From positions 224,814 to 288,813 of the forward strand of contig CP070671.1 in assembly GCA_020351875.1 (NCBI GenBank): a DNA stretch of 64,000 bases, given 5' to 3'. A program made the translations under genes and the position numbers. Shown here piece by piece: positions 9,399 through 18,195 of the stretch. The stretch comes from Chromatiales bacterium. Lineage in GTDB: Bacteria; Pseudomonadota; Gammaproteobacteria; Steroidobacterales; GCA-2729495. Each line of letters begins with the position of its first letter. Position 1 is the first letter of the stretch. Below the pieces are notes generated by a model that did not search any database, had not been told where the DNA came from, and saw nothing but the letters and a program-made list of their open reading frames with translations.

Positions 9399-10208
9399 TT
9401 ACCGCGGGTCCGTTTCCGCATCGATGGTCCGGGTCGTGATTGGGATGGCGGGGGCGCCCGCGATCAGCCTCCGCAGCGCAGGGCCAAGCACCGGCAAGCG
9501 ATAGGCTTTGCCGTTGCGCATGTTGCCCGTGATGATCCGTGCCAAGTGTTCGCCCGCGAATTCCGGTTCATTGCCCAGGTAGCGCTGCGCTGCGGGCAAC
9601 AGTTTCATGCGGTGTTCGTGGCCGGCTACGACCTGGACGTCCAGGGTCATCTGCGTGTGGACCAGGCCCGGCTGGAAAGTCGCAACCGCGATGTTCGTGC
9701 CGCGGACTTCGGTGGCTATTGCGCGGGTGAAAGACCGGATCCAGGTCTTCGCCGGTCCGTAGGAGTTGGAAAAGGGCACAGGCCTTGTCGCGCCGCGGCC
9801 GAGCACATTCAGCAGCCGCCCGTGCCCCTGCGCGTGGAAGAGTCGCAGTGCATGCACGGAGCACAGACACGTGCCCTTGATGTTGGTGTCGATCAGCCGC
9901 TGCAGGTAAGCGGTCGGAATTTGGTCCGTGCGCCCGGTGATGCCGGGCATACCGGCGTTATTGATCCACGCGTCGACAGGCTGCCCGTCCGCCTGGGCGA
10001 AGCCTAAGAGGTCGATCACCTGTTGCTCGCTGCAGATGTCACAACGCATACCGCGGGCGGGTAGACCGTCCCGCTGCAGTGTGTCGAGCGCCCGCGCGAC
10101 GTCGTCGCCGTCCTCGGAGCAGATCACCACCGTGTGGCCCCTGGCCAGCAGGGCGCGAGCAGCCGCGAGCCCCAGCCCCCGGGTTGCGCCAGTAATGACG
10201 ATGTTCAC
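9399..10208 (-). CDS. SDR-family NAD(P)-dependent oxidoreductase
   Basis: A 269-residue short-chain dehydrogenase with the nucleotide motif TGATRGLG, the NNAG motif (WINNAGMPG) and an active site of Y-x3-K type in NSYGPAK. There is no signal peptide, so it is cytoplasmic, unlike the exported SDR at 6244-7260. It lies 28 bases after the LLM flavin enzyme gene and probably belongs to the same transcript as the hydroxybenzoyl-CoA-reductase-like genes. Substrate unknown; a hydroxyacyl or cyclic alcohol intermediate is conceivable. The ATG at 10208 directly gives the canonical N-terminal beta strand (MNIVITGATRG). Confidence 0.85.
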   Translation of the reverse strand: MNIVITGATRGLGLAAARALLARGHTVVICSEDGDDVARALDTLQRDGLPARGMRCDICSEQQVIDLLGFAQADGQPVDAWINNAGMPGITGRTDQIPTAYLQRLIDTNIKGTCLCSVHALRLFHAQGHGRLLNVLGRGATRPVPFSNSYGPAKTWIRSFTRAIATEVRGTNIAVATFQPGLVHTQMTLDVQVVAGHEHRMKLLPAAQRYLGNEPEFAGEHLARIITGNMRNGKAYRLPVLGPALRRLIAGAPAIPITTRTIDAETDPR

Positions 10209-10236
10209 GGGCGCGGGCTCCGGTGCTGTCGTTGCG

Positions 10237-11253
10237 TCAGCCGTTCACTGCGGGCATGACCCGCTCGCCGATCAGCTTGATCGATGCCTCTGGATTCTCG
10301 TACACCCGGACACAGATATCCGTGAGCCCCGAGGCTTCGAACTGTTTCAGCCGTTCGATCTCGAAGTCCAGTTCGTCGAGAGAGGAGGCCGCGGTGCAGC
10401 GGCGGCACAGCTTGTCGAGAATTTCCCGCGGGATTTCCGGGATGTTCGAATCCTGCTCGTAGAAGGCACGGTTCAGCGCGTTGACGTTGTCCCAGACCAC
10501 CTGCATTTCTTCGTCGGGCAAAATACCGCGGTGGTAGTAGGCCGGCCACGGTGTCACCCGGGCAGCCAGCCACGTGCGGGACTCTGCCAGGGCTGCTTCC
10601 GGGTCTTCTTTCACATGCCAGGCCCAGAAGTTCAGCAGCTTGAAATCGTCCTTGTTCGGATTGCGCTCGAGTTCCGGGTTGATCGTCTCGCGGACCTCGG
10701 CCACGTGCTCGGGCAGGTGGTCGCCGAGGTAAATGCCCTTCGCGTAATGGGCGCTCGACTTCAGCATCTGCGGCCCGCCGGCGCAGACGTAGACCGGTGG
10801 CTCGGGCTGGCTGACCCAGCTCGCGTGGTACCAGCGGCACATGTACATCCGCCCGTCATATTTGACCATCTCGCCGGTTGCCATCTTGTCGATGATTTCT
10901 ACGCATTCATGCACCGCGGTCAGGCGGTGTTCCGCAATCATGCCCATTGCAAACGCGGTGCCGCCATCGCCCGCAGAAATACCGATGTGTGCCCGGCCTT
11001 CGGCGATTTCATTCAGGGTCAGCAGCGCGTTGCCCATCTTTATCGGGTGCAGTTCGTAAGGGGACACCGCCACGGGGCCCATGCGGATCTTGCTGGTCGC
11101 GCGGGCCGCGTCCACGAAGTTCACGAAGGGGTCGCGCCCGTCGTGCATGTTCGACACCCACAGGCCGACGAAGCCGCACTCTTCCGCCAGTTGCGCGAGT
11201 TCGGCCGTGCGTTCCGGGCCGGTGTTCGGATGGATGATCAGGTTGAAGCGCAT
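10237..11253 (-). CDS. LLM-class flavin-dependent oxidoreductase
   Basis: The 338-residue protein is of the luciferase-like monooxygenase / F420-reductase fold. Supporting segments are the N-terminal MRFNLIIHPNTGPERTAELAQLAEECGFVGLWVSN, the MGPVAVSPYELHPIKMGNALLTLNEIAEGRAHIGISAGDGG block with its LNE and GxSxG-like turn, and the PVYVCAGGPQMLKSSAHYAKGI block. Family members use FMNH2 or F420 to oxidise or reduce small organics. Here it is encoded between the molybdenum hydroxylase genes and an SDR, in one direction, suggesting a step in the same catabolic route. No cognate flavin reductase is adjacent. Confidence 0.83.
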   Translation of the reverse strand: MRFNLIIHPNTGPERTAELAQLAEECGFVGLWVSNMHDGRDPFVNFVDAARATSKIRMGPVAVSPYELHPIKMGNALLTLNEIAEGRAHIGISAGDGGTAFAMGMIAEHRLTAVHECVEIIDKMATGEMVKYDGRMYMCRWYHASWVSQPEPPVYVCAGGPQMLKSSAHYAKGIYLGDHLPEHVAEVRETINPELERNPNKDDFKLLNFWAWHVKEDPEAALAESRTWLAARVTPWPAYYHRGILPDEEMQVVWDNVNALNRAFYEQDSNIPEIPREILDKLCRRCTAASSLDELDFEIERLKQFEASGLTDICVRVYENPEASIKLIGERVMPAVNG

Positions 11254-11359
11254 TCTGGTTCCCCCGCCGTGTCAGCTGCCTGCGTTCTTGGTTTCTTGTC
11301 GGTTCTCATAGTCGCGGCCTGAGAGGCAGGGAGCTATCAGGGATAACCGAAGCGTCCGG

Positions 11360-13609
11360 TCAGGCCACGTCCTTGCGCCGCCCGAGTATCTTCAGCACCC
11401 GCCACGGCGCGATGGGCATTTCGGTGACCGGTTCGCCGATCGCATCCGCCACCGCATTCGCAATGGCCTGCATCGTGCACACGATCGGGCCTTCGCCGAC
11501 TTCCTTGGCCCCGAAGGGCCCGTGGGGGTCGACACTCTCGACGATGATGTGCTCCACCTCGGGCATCTCCCACGCGCGCGGCATCTTGTAGTCGAGACGG
11601 GACGGATTCAGCACCTGCCCGTCGTCCATCACGCATTCCTCGAATAGCGCCTGCGACATGCCGCTGAAGATCTGCCCGTCGATCTGGCCCTCGACGATGC
11701 GCGGGTTGATGGCCCGGCCGACATCGTGCGCCGCGGTGACTTTCTCCACCGTGACTACGCCGGTGTCGGGGTCGACGCTGACCTCGGCGATCTGTGCGCC
11801 GAAGGAGTAGGCCATGCTGCCGCTTTCCAGCGGTGAGTTGTAGAACCCGCGACCCATCACGAAGCGGCCTTCCTGGCTGTGCAGGGTATTGAAAACCGCT
11901 TTCGCAAACGGCATCACTTTGTCCGGTTGATTCTTTACCGTGATCTGGCCGTGGCTGAACTTCAGTTGTGACGGCCGCACGCCGAGTTCGGCAGCCGCCG
12001 TCTTCGCGATCTGCTTGCGCGCGTCCAGGCTGGCGTTCTTGACCGCGTTGCCGGTATTGAAGGTCCCCCGCTGGGTAAACGCGCCGACGTCCAGCGGATC
12101 GAGGTCAGTATCGCCCGACGCCACCGTGATGTCCGTGGGTGCGATGCCGAGCACTTCCGCCGCAATGATGGCCATCGCGGTATGCGAACTCTGGCCCATG
12201 TCCGGCAGGCCGACGAACAGCGTGGCCTTGCCGTCGTCGCCCACCTTGATGAAGGCCGCGGAGGTGTCGTGCTTGAACAGGCCCTTCGCCCCGGAGGCCA
12301 TGGCTCCGATACCGATGCCGATCCCTTTCAGCGGTTCCTTGCGCCTGCGCTTCTGCTTCCAGCCGGCCTGGCGGGCGGTTTTGCGGATGCACTCCTTTAA
12401 ACCACAGCTCGCGTAGTGGGTGCCTCGCAGGGTCGTGTGGCCTTTTTCCACCGCATTCAGCAGGTGGAAATCCACCGGGTCCATGCCCAGGTCCAGCGCA
12501 AGGCTGTTCACATGCTGGCCGAACGCGAACTGGAACTGTGCGAGTCCGCCGCCGTGGTGGAAGTAGTAGGGCAGGTTGTTCGTGTGCACCAGGCGCCCGC
12601 GGTAGCGGGTGGCTTCGACCGGGTACAGCGCGTCCAGGTAACTGGATGTCAGCAGGATCACGATCATCTGCGATTCGACGTAACCGCCGGTGTCGAACAG
12701 CAGGTCCGCATCCACCACTTTCAGCCGGCCGTCCCGGTCCACGCCCGACCGGAAGCGGTATTCCACCCGACCACCGGCCCGGCACATGATGAATTCCTCG
12801 TCCCCCGTTGCGCGAATCTTCACGGGCCGGCCCGACTTGCGCGACAGCAGCGCGGCGAGAAAATGGTGCGGCCGCGTGGCAGTGCGACCCGTAAACCCAC
12901 CGCCACTGTTCAGGCACATGATGCGCACACCGCTGTCGGGCAGCTTGAAGCCGGCGGCAAGGCTCTTCTGGAACAACAGCGCCGATTGGGTGGGGGTCCA
13001 CACCGTCAGCTTGTCGGATCTCGTGAAATCAGCCACCGCGACGTGAAATTCCGCGTAGCAGTTGTGAGTCGGGTTCGTTACGTAGTGGTCGGTGCGCACG
13101 TGGTGGGCGGCGGCGAAGGCCGCGTCGGGATCGCCGTGATCGTCGGCCTGTTCCCACGCGATGTTGCCCTTGGCCTTTGCATGCAGCAGTGGCGCACCCG
13201 GGGCCAGTGCGGCCTTCATGTCCTTGAGCTCCGGCAGCGGCTCGTAGTCCACGCGGATCAGCTTCAGGGCTTCGCGCGCAGTGTCTTCGTCCGTTGCAGC
13301 AACGGCCGCCACTTCCTGGCCCACGTGGTTCAGGATCTCCGGGCTCAGCAACGGCTGGTTGATGCCGAGCCAGATCCCCGCGGCGTCCTGGGCGGTTACC
13401 ACGGCTTTGACACCCGGTAAGGCTTCGGCCCGGCTCGTGTCGATGTTCAGGAGCCGCGCGCGCGGCAGTGGGCAGCGCAATACACGCCCGCACAGCATGC
13501 CGGGCAGCACCACGTCGTCGGTGAACAGCGAGCGGCCGGTCACCTTGTCGGTGCCATCCAGCCGTGGCTGGCTGTGGCCTACGGCGCTGAAATCAGGTCG
13601 GCGCGGCAT
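11360..13609 (-). CDS. Molybdopterin-binding large subunit, 4-hydroxybenzoyl-CoA-reductase-like
   Basis: The 749-residue protein is the molybdenum cofactor subunit of the xanthine oxidase family. It opens with RLDGTDKVTGRSLFTDDVVLPGML, typical of the family, and ends with the active-site motif GAKEVGEG, whose glutamate (about residue 703) is the catalytic base. GLPDMGQSSHTAM and QRGTFNTGNAV match the cofactor-contact loops. The dehydroxylating or hydroxylating substrate is decided by this subunit; the company of a beta-type FAD subunit with a [4Fe-4S] insert points to 4-hydroxybenzoyl-CoA reductase relatives. Its start overlaps the iron-sulphur subunit gene by 17 bases. Confidence 0.85.
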   Translation of the reverse strand: MPRRPDFSAVGHSQPRLDGTDKVTGRSLFTDDVVLPGMLCGRVLRCPLPRARLLNIDTSRAEALPGVKAVVTAQDAAGIWLGINQPLLSPEILNHVGQEVAAVAATDEDTAREALKLIRVDYEPLPELKDMKAALAPGAPLLHAKAKGNIAWEQADDHGDPDAAFAAAHHVRTDHYVTNPTHNCYAEFHVAVADFTRSDKLTVWTPTQSALLFQKSLAAGFKLPDSGVRIMCLNSGGGFTGRTATRPHHFLAALLSRKSGRPVKIRATGDEEFIMCRAGGRVEYRFRSGVDRDGRLKVVDADLLFDTGGYVESQMIVILLTSSYLDALYPVEATRYRGRLVHTNNLPYYFHHGGGLAQFQFAFGQHVNSLALDLGMDPVDFHLLNAVEKGHTTLRGTHYASCGLKECIRKTARQAGWKQKRRRKEPLKGIGIGIGAMASGAKGLFKHDTSAAFIKVGDDGKATLFVGLPDMGQSSHTAMAIIAAEVLGIAPTDITVASGDTDLDPLDVGAFTQRGTFNTGNAVKNASLDARKQIAKTAAAELGVRPSQLKFSHGQITVKNQPDKVMPFAKAVFNTLHSQEGRFVMGRGFYNSPLESGSMAYSFGAQIAEVSVDPDTGVVTVEKVTAAHDVGRAINPRIVEGQIDGQIFSGMSQALFEECVMDDGQVLNPSRLDYKMPRAWEMPEVEHIIVESVDPHGPFGAKEVGEGPIVCTMQAIANAVADAIGEPVTEMPIAPWRVLKILGRRKDVA

Positions 13610-14096
13610 CTGGCTCTCTTTCCCGCAGTGCCTGCTGCACGGCTTCGCGGATCGCGATCTTCACCTTGATGTGGCCGGTGCAACGGCAGATCGCGCCGGC
13701 CATCGCTTCGTTGATCGCCGCTTCATCCGGCGTGGGGTCGGTATCCAGCAGTGCCTTGGCGGTCATGATCAGCCCGGGCGTGCAAAACCCGCACTGCACG
13801 GCCCCATATTCCAGGAAGGCGGCCTGCACCGGGTGCAGCTGCCCGGGTTCTGCAATGCCTTCAATCGTGGTCACGGCCCGACCGTCCCATTCCACGGCCA
13901 GCGCCAGGCAGGACAGCACCGCGCGACCGTCTTCCTGTTGCACGGTGCAAACGCCGCAGGCCCCGCTGGTGCAGCCGCGCTTCGTACCGGACAGGCCGAG
14001 TTCGTCACGCAGCACTTCGAGCAAGGTCTGGTTCGGGGCGACCGCGATTTCGTGCCGGTCGCCGTTCACCGTCAGGTTGATGATCTGCCGGCTCAT
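13593..14096 (-). CDS. [2Fe-2S] small subunit of molybdenum hydroxylase (HcrC-like)
   Basis: The 167-residue protein has two [2Fe-2S] sites: the plant-ferredoxin type with GCTSGACGVCTV plus a distal cysteine (LSCLA), and the helical type with CGFCTPG and CRCTGH. This is the standard small subunit that relays electrons between FAD and the molybdenum centre. Its ATG overlaps the stop of the FAD-subunit gene (ATGA), and its end overlaps the large-subunit start, so the three are expected to be made in step in the order FAD subunit, iron-sulphur subunit, Mo subunit. Confidence 0.92.
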   Translation of the reverse strand: MSRQIINLTVNGDRHEIAVAPNQTLLEVLRDELGLSGTKRGCTSGACGVCTVQQEDGRAVLSCLALAVEWDGRAVTTIEGIAEPGQLHPVQAAFLEYGAVQCGFCTPGLIMTAKALLDTDPTPDEAAINEAMAGAICRCTGHIKVKIAIREAVQQALREREPDAAPT

Positions 14097-15070
14097 TTGC
14101 CGCCGCCCTGCAGGTCCGCCAGCTGCTCGAGCACGCGGCGGACCAGGGACCTGGCCAGCCGGCGCTTGTAGCCGGGCGGCGAGAACAGGTTGCTGACTTC
14201 GCCGAGATCGGCCCGCGCCGCATCGGCCGCTGCGTCGATCGTTTTCGTGCCTAAGCCACCGGCCACGACGAGGTCAGCGGCCTTAGGTAATGACACCGGG
14301 TGCGAGCCGATGGAACCGAGCACCAGGCGCGCCGCCGCGCCATCAAACCAGCCGGCGATGGTGCCGGCCGCGTAGTCCAGGCCGTTGCGCTGCGCCACCT
14401 TGATGAATGCTGACACGCCGGTGGGGGGCGGCAGGTGGATCTCCGTCAGGATTTCCCCCGGCCGCATCGTCATGTAATCCACCCCGTCGTCGAAATACAG
14501 ATCGGCGACGGGCAGTTCGCGCGTGCCGTCCCGGCTAGCCAGTGTGACGCTCGCGCCGAGGGCGATCAGCGCCGGTGCGGTGTCTGAACTGTTCAGCGAG
14601 TGGCAGCGCGCGGAGCTCTTGATCACGTGGCACAGTTCGCCGTCGGTCTTGAAGCAGGGCTGGCGGCTCTCGCGCCATTGCTCGCTCTGGTTCGTATACC
14701 AGCAACGCGTGGGCAGGCACAGGTTGCCGCCGAGCGTGCCCATGTTGCGCACGTGCTGGGAGCCGACCGCGCGGATCGCGTCCGCAAGGGCCGGGTAATT
14801 CCCGGTGACGGTCTCGTGCTGCAACAGGTCGGTCAGCTTGCAGCCGGCGCCGATGCGCAGCCCCCCGTCCGCATCTTCCGTCACGTCCTGCATGCCGGGC
14901 AGGTCGCAAATGCTGACCAGCCGCTTCGGGGTGACCAGCCCGAGCTTCATGTTGACCAGCAGGTCGGAGCCACCGGCGACCACCGCAGTATCGGTACCCG
15001 GCTCTGACAGCCAGTCGAGGCCCTCCCGCAGGGTCGCGGGACGCAGGTACTCAAAAGAGGGCAATTGCAT
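14093..15070 (-). CDS. FAD subunit with [4Fe-4S] insert, 4-hydroxybenzoyl-CoA-reductase beta-like
   Basis: The 325-residue protein is the FAD-binding subunit of a xanthine-oxidase-family enzyme: VVAGGSDLLVNMKLG and VRNMGTLGGNLC are its two FAD motifs. It has an extra cysteine-rich segment, with Cys118, 123, 139, 147 and 156. The spacing 123-139-147-156 (16, 8, 9) equals the spacing I recall for the extra [4Fe-4S] cluster ligands of Thauera 4-hydroxybenzoyl-CoA reductase beta subunit. Ordinary aerobic members lack this insert. This is the first gene of the minus-strand run; about 600 bases of mostly non-coding DNA lie upstream. Confidence 0.88.
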   Translation of the reverse strand: MQLPSFEYLRPATLREGLDWLSEPGTDTAVVAGGSDLLVNMKLGLVTPKRLVSICDLPGMQDVTEDADGGLRIGAGCKLTDLLQHETVTGNYPALADAIRAVGSQHVRNMGTLGGNLCLPTRCWYTNQSEQWRESRQPCFKTDGELCHVIKSSARCHSLNSSDTAPALIALGASVTLASRDGTRELPVADLYFDDGVDYMTMRPGEILTEIHLPPPTGVSAFIKVAQRNGLDYAAGTIAGWFDGAAARLVLGSIGSHPVSLPKAADLVVAGGLGTKTIDAAADAARADLGEVSNLFSPPGYKRRLARSLVRRVLEQLADLQGGGK

Positions 15071-15211
15071 AACTATTCGATTATGCGCACCGACCGCCGG
15101 CGTGGCTAATCCGTATTAACCGTGGGGACCACGGCCTGGTGTATCAACTTGTTGCTATTGCTTGATGCTCATCTGGGCCGGTCGAACCTGCAAGAGGCGC
15201 GGTTTCGCCTA

Positions 15212-15463
15212 TCAGCAGCTCCGATAGCAACTCCTGAGCGTCGCATAGGTGTCGTCGATGCACGCGGTAACCGTCAACCCATCACGGGTGGTTCCGGGCC
15301 GCACCCTGCCTCATGCTCGAACTGCTCCGGCGTGAATGAGTTCGCAATCCCTGGCGCACTGCATTTACGCGTCAGTTTCAAACTCCGGCATATCCTGAGA
15401 GGTTTCCTGCGCGGCACATGCATATAAGAAGACTGGCGCGATCAGTAGCGCTAGCAGTTTCAT
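15212..15463 (-). pseudogene. Probable frameshifted small secreted Cys-containing lipoprotein
   Basis: An ATG at 15463 with an AAGG site five bases ahead opens a 32-residue peptide, MKLLALLIAPVFLYAC then AAQETSQDMPEFETDA, that is a lipoprotein-like signal peptide followed by a TAA (15365-15367). Skipping one base there continues into KCSAPGIANSFTPEQFEHEA and CGPEPPVMG, and moving back one base near 15280 restores the first frame to give LTVTACIDDTYATLRSCYRSC with a TGA at 15212. The joined product would be about 83 residues with paired cysteines. Either two indels broke a small gene or only the 32-residue peptide is made. The remaining parts of the 15071-15668 gap (15071-15211 and 15464-15668) show nothing I can support. 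Confidence 0.4.
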
Positions 15464-15668
15464 TTTGCCTTCAAACATCGGGTCGCTATTCATGTTTAAA
15501 CGCGAATGACCAATATGCCGAATAGCCGGCCACATGAGAAATTGCGGCAGGTTAGACGACCATACTTCGAACTCGTTTTTTTGTCGTCAGTTTTCAGCTT
15601 CCACCTTAGATAGGTAGCCCCTGCTTCGAGACGCACGCACGATTGGCGATGGCTCGACTGAAAGCGGC

Positions 15669-16553
15669 TTACGGCTCGACCCGCCGCTCGTGCTTTACCC
15701 AATCGACCTCCATCGTCCAACTCTCCACCCTCATCGGAGACGGGTTGATCTTGGCGAAGTTCAACACCGCGAAGAGCAGTTCTGGGAACTGGTCCCCCTG
15801 TCCCTCGCTGCGGTGGATCACTTTCCCGTCCAGGAGGAATAGCAGATCGCTTCCGTCCCACTCGGCCGCGTACTCGTGGTAGTCGGCCAGCGTGGCTGCC
15901 TGAACATGCATCAGCTGCTGCCAGTCGCCTCCACCACAGTAGCCGAGATTCTTAATGGCCCGGGCGGCGTAGTGGTCCGGCCCGCCGTCGCTGTGGTGTT
16001 CGAAGATGTCGATCTCTCCTGACCCGGTCATCGGCCAGCAGACGTTTTCGTCCTCCTCTTCGATTGGTGGCTCATTGTTGCGCGCTCCCAGCAGCCACCA
16101 CGCCGGAAACATGCCGGCCTGGCCGCTGTCTGGTACACGCAGCCGCGCGGTCCAACGGCCCTTCACGAACTCCTGGCGGTTCTTCGAGGTGATCCGCCCT
16201 GCTACGTACCGGGTGGGCGGGTGTTGCTTGCCGAACTTGCTTAAGTTGTCGCACTCGACGGGCTCGCCGAGGTCGACCACGCGGAGCCTCAGCGTGCCGT
16301 CGCTGACTTCGCGCGTGGCGTGCAGATTGTCCCGGACGTAGCACTGATCCTCGTCGTTGACCCAGAGGAGCTGGTCCTGCCAGTTTTCTGGATCGAAGTG
16401 GTCGAAGTCGTCGAAGAAGTCGACCTCCCACTCTTCCGCCATCGACCTCGCAGTCGTCACCGGCCCTTCGGGCTCCGGACTACCACAGGACGCTACCGCG
16501 CAGAGCACAGCTCCCGACAGGCTAAAGATCCAGCGAGGCTTCCTTGTTGACAT
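15669..16553 (-). CDS. GH16-family endo-glucanase, lipoprotein
   Basis: The 294-residue protein has a lipoprotein signal (IFSLSGAVLCAVASC) and one GH16 jelly-roll domain. The catalytic motif SGEIDIFEH supplies the nucleophile Glu180, Asp182 and acid/base Glu185. Substrate-side aromatic segments GMFPAWWLLG and DWVKHERRVEP fit laminarinase-like GH16 enzymes that cut beta-1,3 or mixed beta-1,3/1,4 glucans. The start chosen is the ATG at 16553 (MSTRKPRW), with an AGGGGAG site upstream; a longer frame from 16592 adds residues ahead of the signal peptide. It is anchored in the outer or inner membrane facing the periplasm or outside. It forms the edge of the glucan locus; I saw no copy of the LacI-type operator before it. 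Confidence 0.88.
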   Translation of the reverse strand: MSTRKPRWIFSLSGAVLCAVASCGSPEPEGPVTTARSMAEEWEVDFFDDFDHFDPENWQDQLLWVNDEDQCYVRDNLHATREVSDGTLRLRVVDLGEPVECDNLSKFGKQHPPTRYVAGRITSKNRQEFVKGRWTARLRVPDSGQAGMFPAWWLLGARNNEPPIEEEDENVCWPMTGSGEIDIFEHHSDGGPDHYAARAIKNLGYCGGGDWQQLMHVQAATLADYHEYAAEWDGSDLLFLLDGKVIHRSEGQGDQFPELLFAVLNFAKINPSPMRVESWTMEVDWVKHERRVEP

Positions 16554-16797
16554 ACAAGAATGTCTCCCCTTTTTTCTCAAGTATACGAGCACACCTAGTA
16601 GGACAGGCTCCGGGTGGCTGGCCTGCCATATCGCGGCCGGGTCAGGCTCCGTCAGATCCCGGATGCACTATGGCGGTCGTTTGACCGGCTTATCTGCCGG
16701 AGATATCGTGAGATTGCAGCGTAGCTTTGGAGCGCTGGCACGAACTGGCGCTTCCCGGGGCGGGCCGGATATTTAATCTCCGACAGGGCGACACAAC

Positions 16798-18147
16798 ATG
16801 AAACACCAGCATTTGCGCTCTGTCTGCAGGTCGTTAGCGAAGACCCTCGTCTTGCTCGCGCTGGGTGCCGTGCTGTGGGTGGGCGTGTCGTCCGCTTCTG
16901 CAGAGGACCAGCCGACGCGGATCGTCTTTGCCTCGGGACCCGATGACACCGGTACCGTGAAACGCATCGTCGACGATTTCAATGCGGAGCACACCGGCCG
17001 GATCCAGGTGACGTGGCGGACGATGGATCGGGACAACAATACCCACCACGACCAGCTTGTCACTGACTTCGAGGCGCAGGCGGACGGCCCCCACGTTATC
17101 GCCAGTGACGTGATCTGGACCGCTGAGTTCGCGAAGAACGGCTGGGTGGAGGATGTGACCAAGCGGTTCTACCGCGACTACGAACGCGACGCGTTCCTGG
17201 GGCCGGCGCTCGAGTCGGCCACCTACCGGCTTCGAATCTGGGGCGTGCCCTGGTATACGGACACCAGCGTACTCTTCTACCGCAAGGACCTCCTCGCCGA
17301 CAGCGGTTTCGATGCACCGCCGCGCACTTGGGACGAGTTGGTCGAGATGGCGCGCCAGGTCATGAAGGACGCAGGTGTCCGCCACGGGTTCGTCTTCCAG
17401 GGCGCCGAGTACGAGGGCGGCACCGCGAATGCCGTGGAATATATCTGGGGCGCGGGTGGTGAGGTGATGCGGGGCGAGCTGCTGGTTACCAGCACATTGC
17501 GCGGCACCGTGGCCGAGACCGACGCGGTCACTATCAATAGCGCAAATGCCGCCGCCGGGCTCGACGGGGCGCGTCGCCTGATAGTCGAGGGCGTCGCGCC
17601 TGCGGAGGTCGTGACCTACCGCGAGCAGGAAGCGCTCGACGCCTTCCTGGCGGGTGACGCCGTGTTCCTGCGCAGCTGGCCCTACGTGCAGGGCATGCTG
17701 CAGAAGTCCCCGCTGTCGGAGGCGCAGGTCCAGGTAAGCGCGCTACCCGCCGCGTCCCCGGCGCATTTGGGATACAGCTGCCTGGGCGGCTGGAACCTGA
17801 TGGTGAACACGCGAGCCAGCGACAAAGAGGCGGAGGCATCATGGGAACTCATCCGCTACCTGACCTCGCCGGACCAGCAGAAGCGACAGGCGCTGGAAGC
17901 CGGGCTGCTGCCCGTCGTCGAGTCGCTGTACGAGGACTCAGACGTGCTGGGCGGTGTCCCGGTCGCGGCGCTCGCCAGAGACCTAGCTTCACAAATCCGC
18001 GCGCGCCCGATGACCCCCTTCTACTCCGAGTTGTCCGCGCATATCGCGAGCGCTTTCCATAGCGTCCTCAAAGGGGAGCTCACGGGCGCTCAGGCAGTGG
18101 AGACACTCGACGACGATCTGCGAGCCATCGTCACGCGCAATCGCTGA
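16798..18147 (+). CDS. Sugar-type extracellular solute-binding protein (orphan)
   Basis: The 449-residue protein has a signal peptide ending near ASAED and the fold pattern of cluster-B (MalE/UgpB-like) binding proteins: TRIVFASGPDDTGTVKRIVDDFNAEHTG, then GPHVIASDVIWTAEFAKNGWVEDVTKRF, GVPWYTDTSVLFYRKDLL and LGGWNLMVNTRASDKEAEASWELIRYLTSPDQQ. It should capture an oligosaccharide in the periplasm for an ABC importer. No permease or ATPase gene accompanies it, so partners must lie elsewhere. It sits between a GH16 enzyme and a PEP-CTERM gene at the edge of the glucan locus, which suggests a glucan oligosaccharide ligand; that is inference only. Confidence 0.88.
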   Translation: MKHQHLRSVCRSLAKTLVLLALGAVLWVGVSSASAEDQPTRIVFASGPDDTGTVKRIVDDFNAEHTGRIQVTWRTMDRDNNTHHDQLVTDFEAQADGPHVIASDVIWTAEFAKNGWVEDVTKRFYRDYERDAFLGPALESATYRLRIWGVPWYTDTSVLFYRKDLLADSGFDAPPRTWDELVEMARQVMKDAGVRHGFVFQGAEYEGGTANAVEYIWGAGGEVMRGELLVTSTLRGTVAETDAVTINSANAAAGLDGARRLIVEGVAPAEVVTYREQEALDAFLAGDAVFLRSWPYVQGMLQKSPLSEAQVQVSALPAASPAHLGYSCLGGWNLMVNTRASDKEAEASWELIRYLTSPDQQKRQALEAGLLPVVESLYEDSDVLGGVPVAALARDLASQIRARPMTPFYSELSAHIASAFHSVLKGELTGAQAVETLDDDLRAIVTRNR

Positions 18148-18195
18148 TCCGGGAGATGGCCTCCGGGCCAGCGTGTCGCAATTCAGCGCGACAGA

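Noticed and set aside
15122..15427. A 101-codon plus-strand open frame in the gap upstream of the FAD-subunit gene
   Set aside because: No recognisable motif or ribosome binding site; the minus strand here holds the better-supported small secreted protein.
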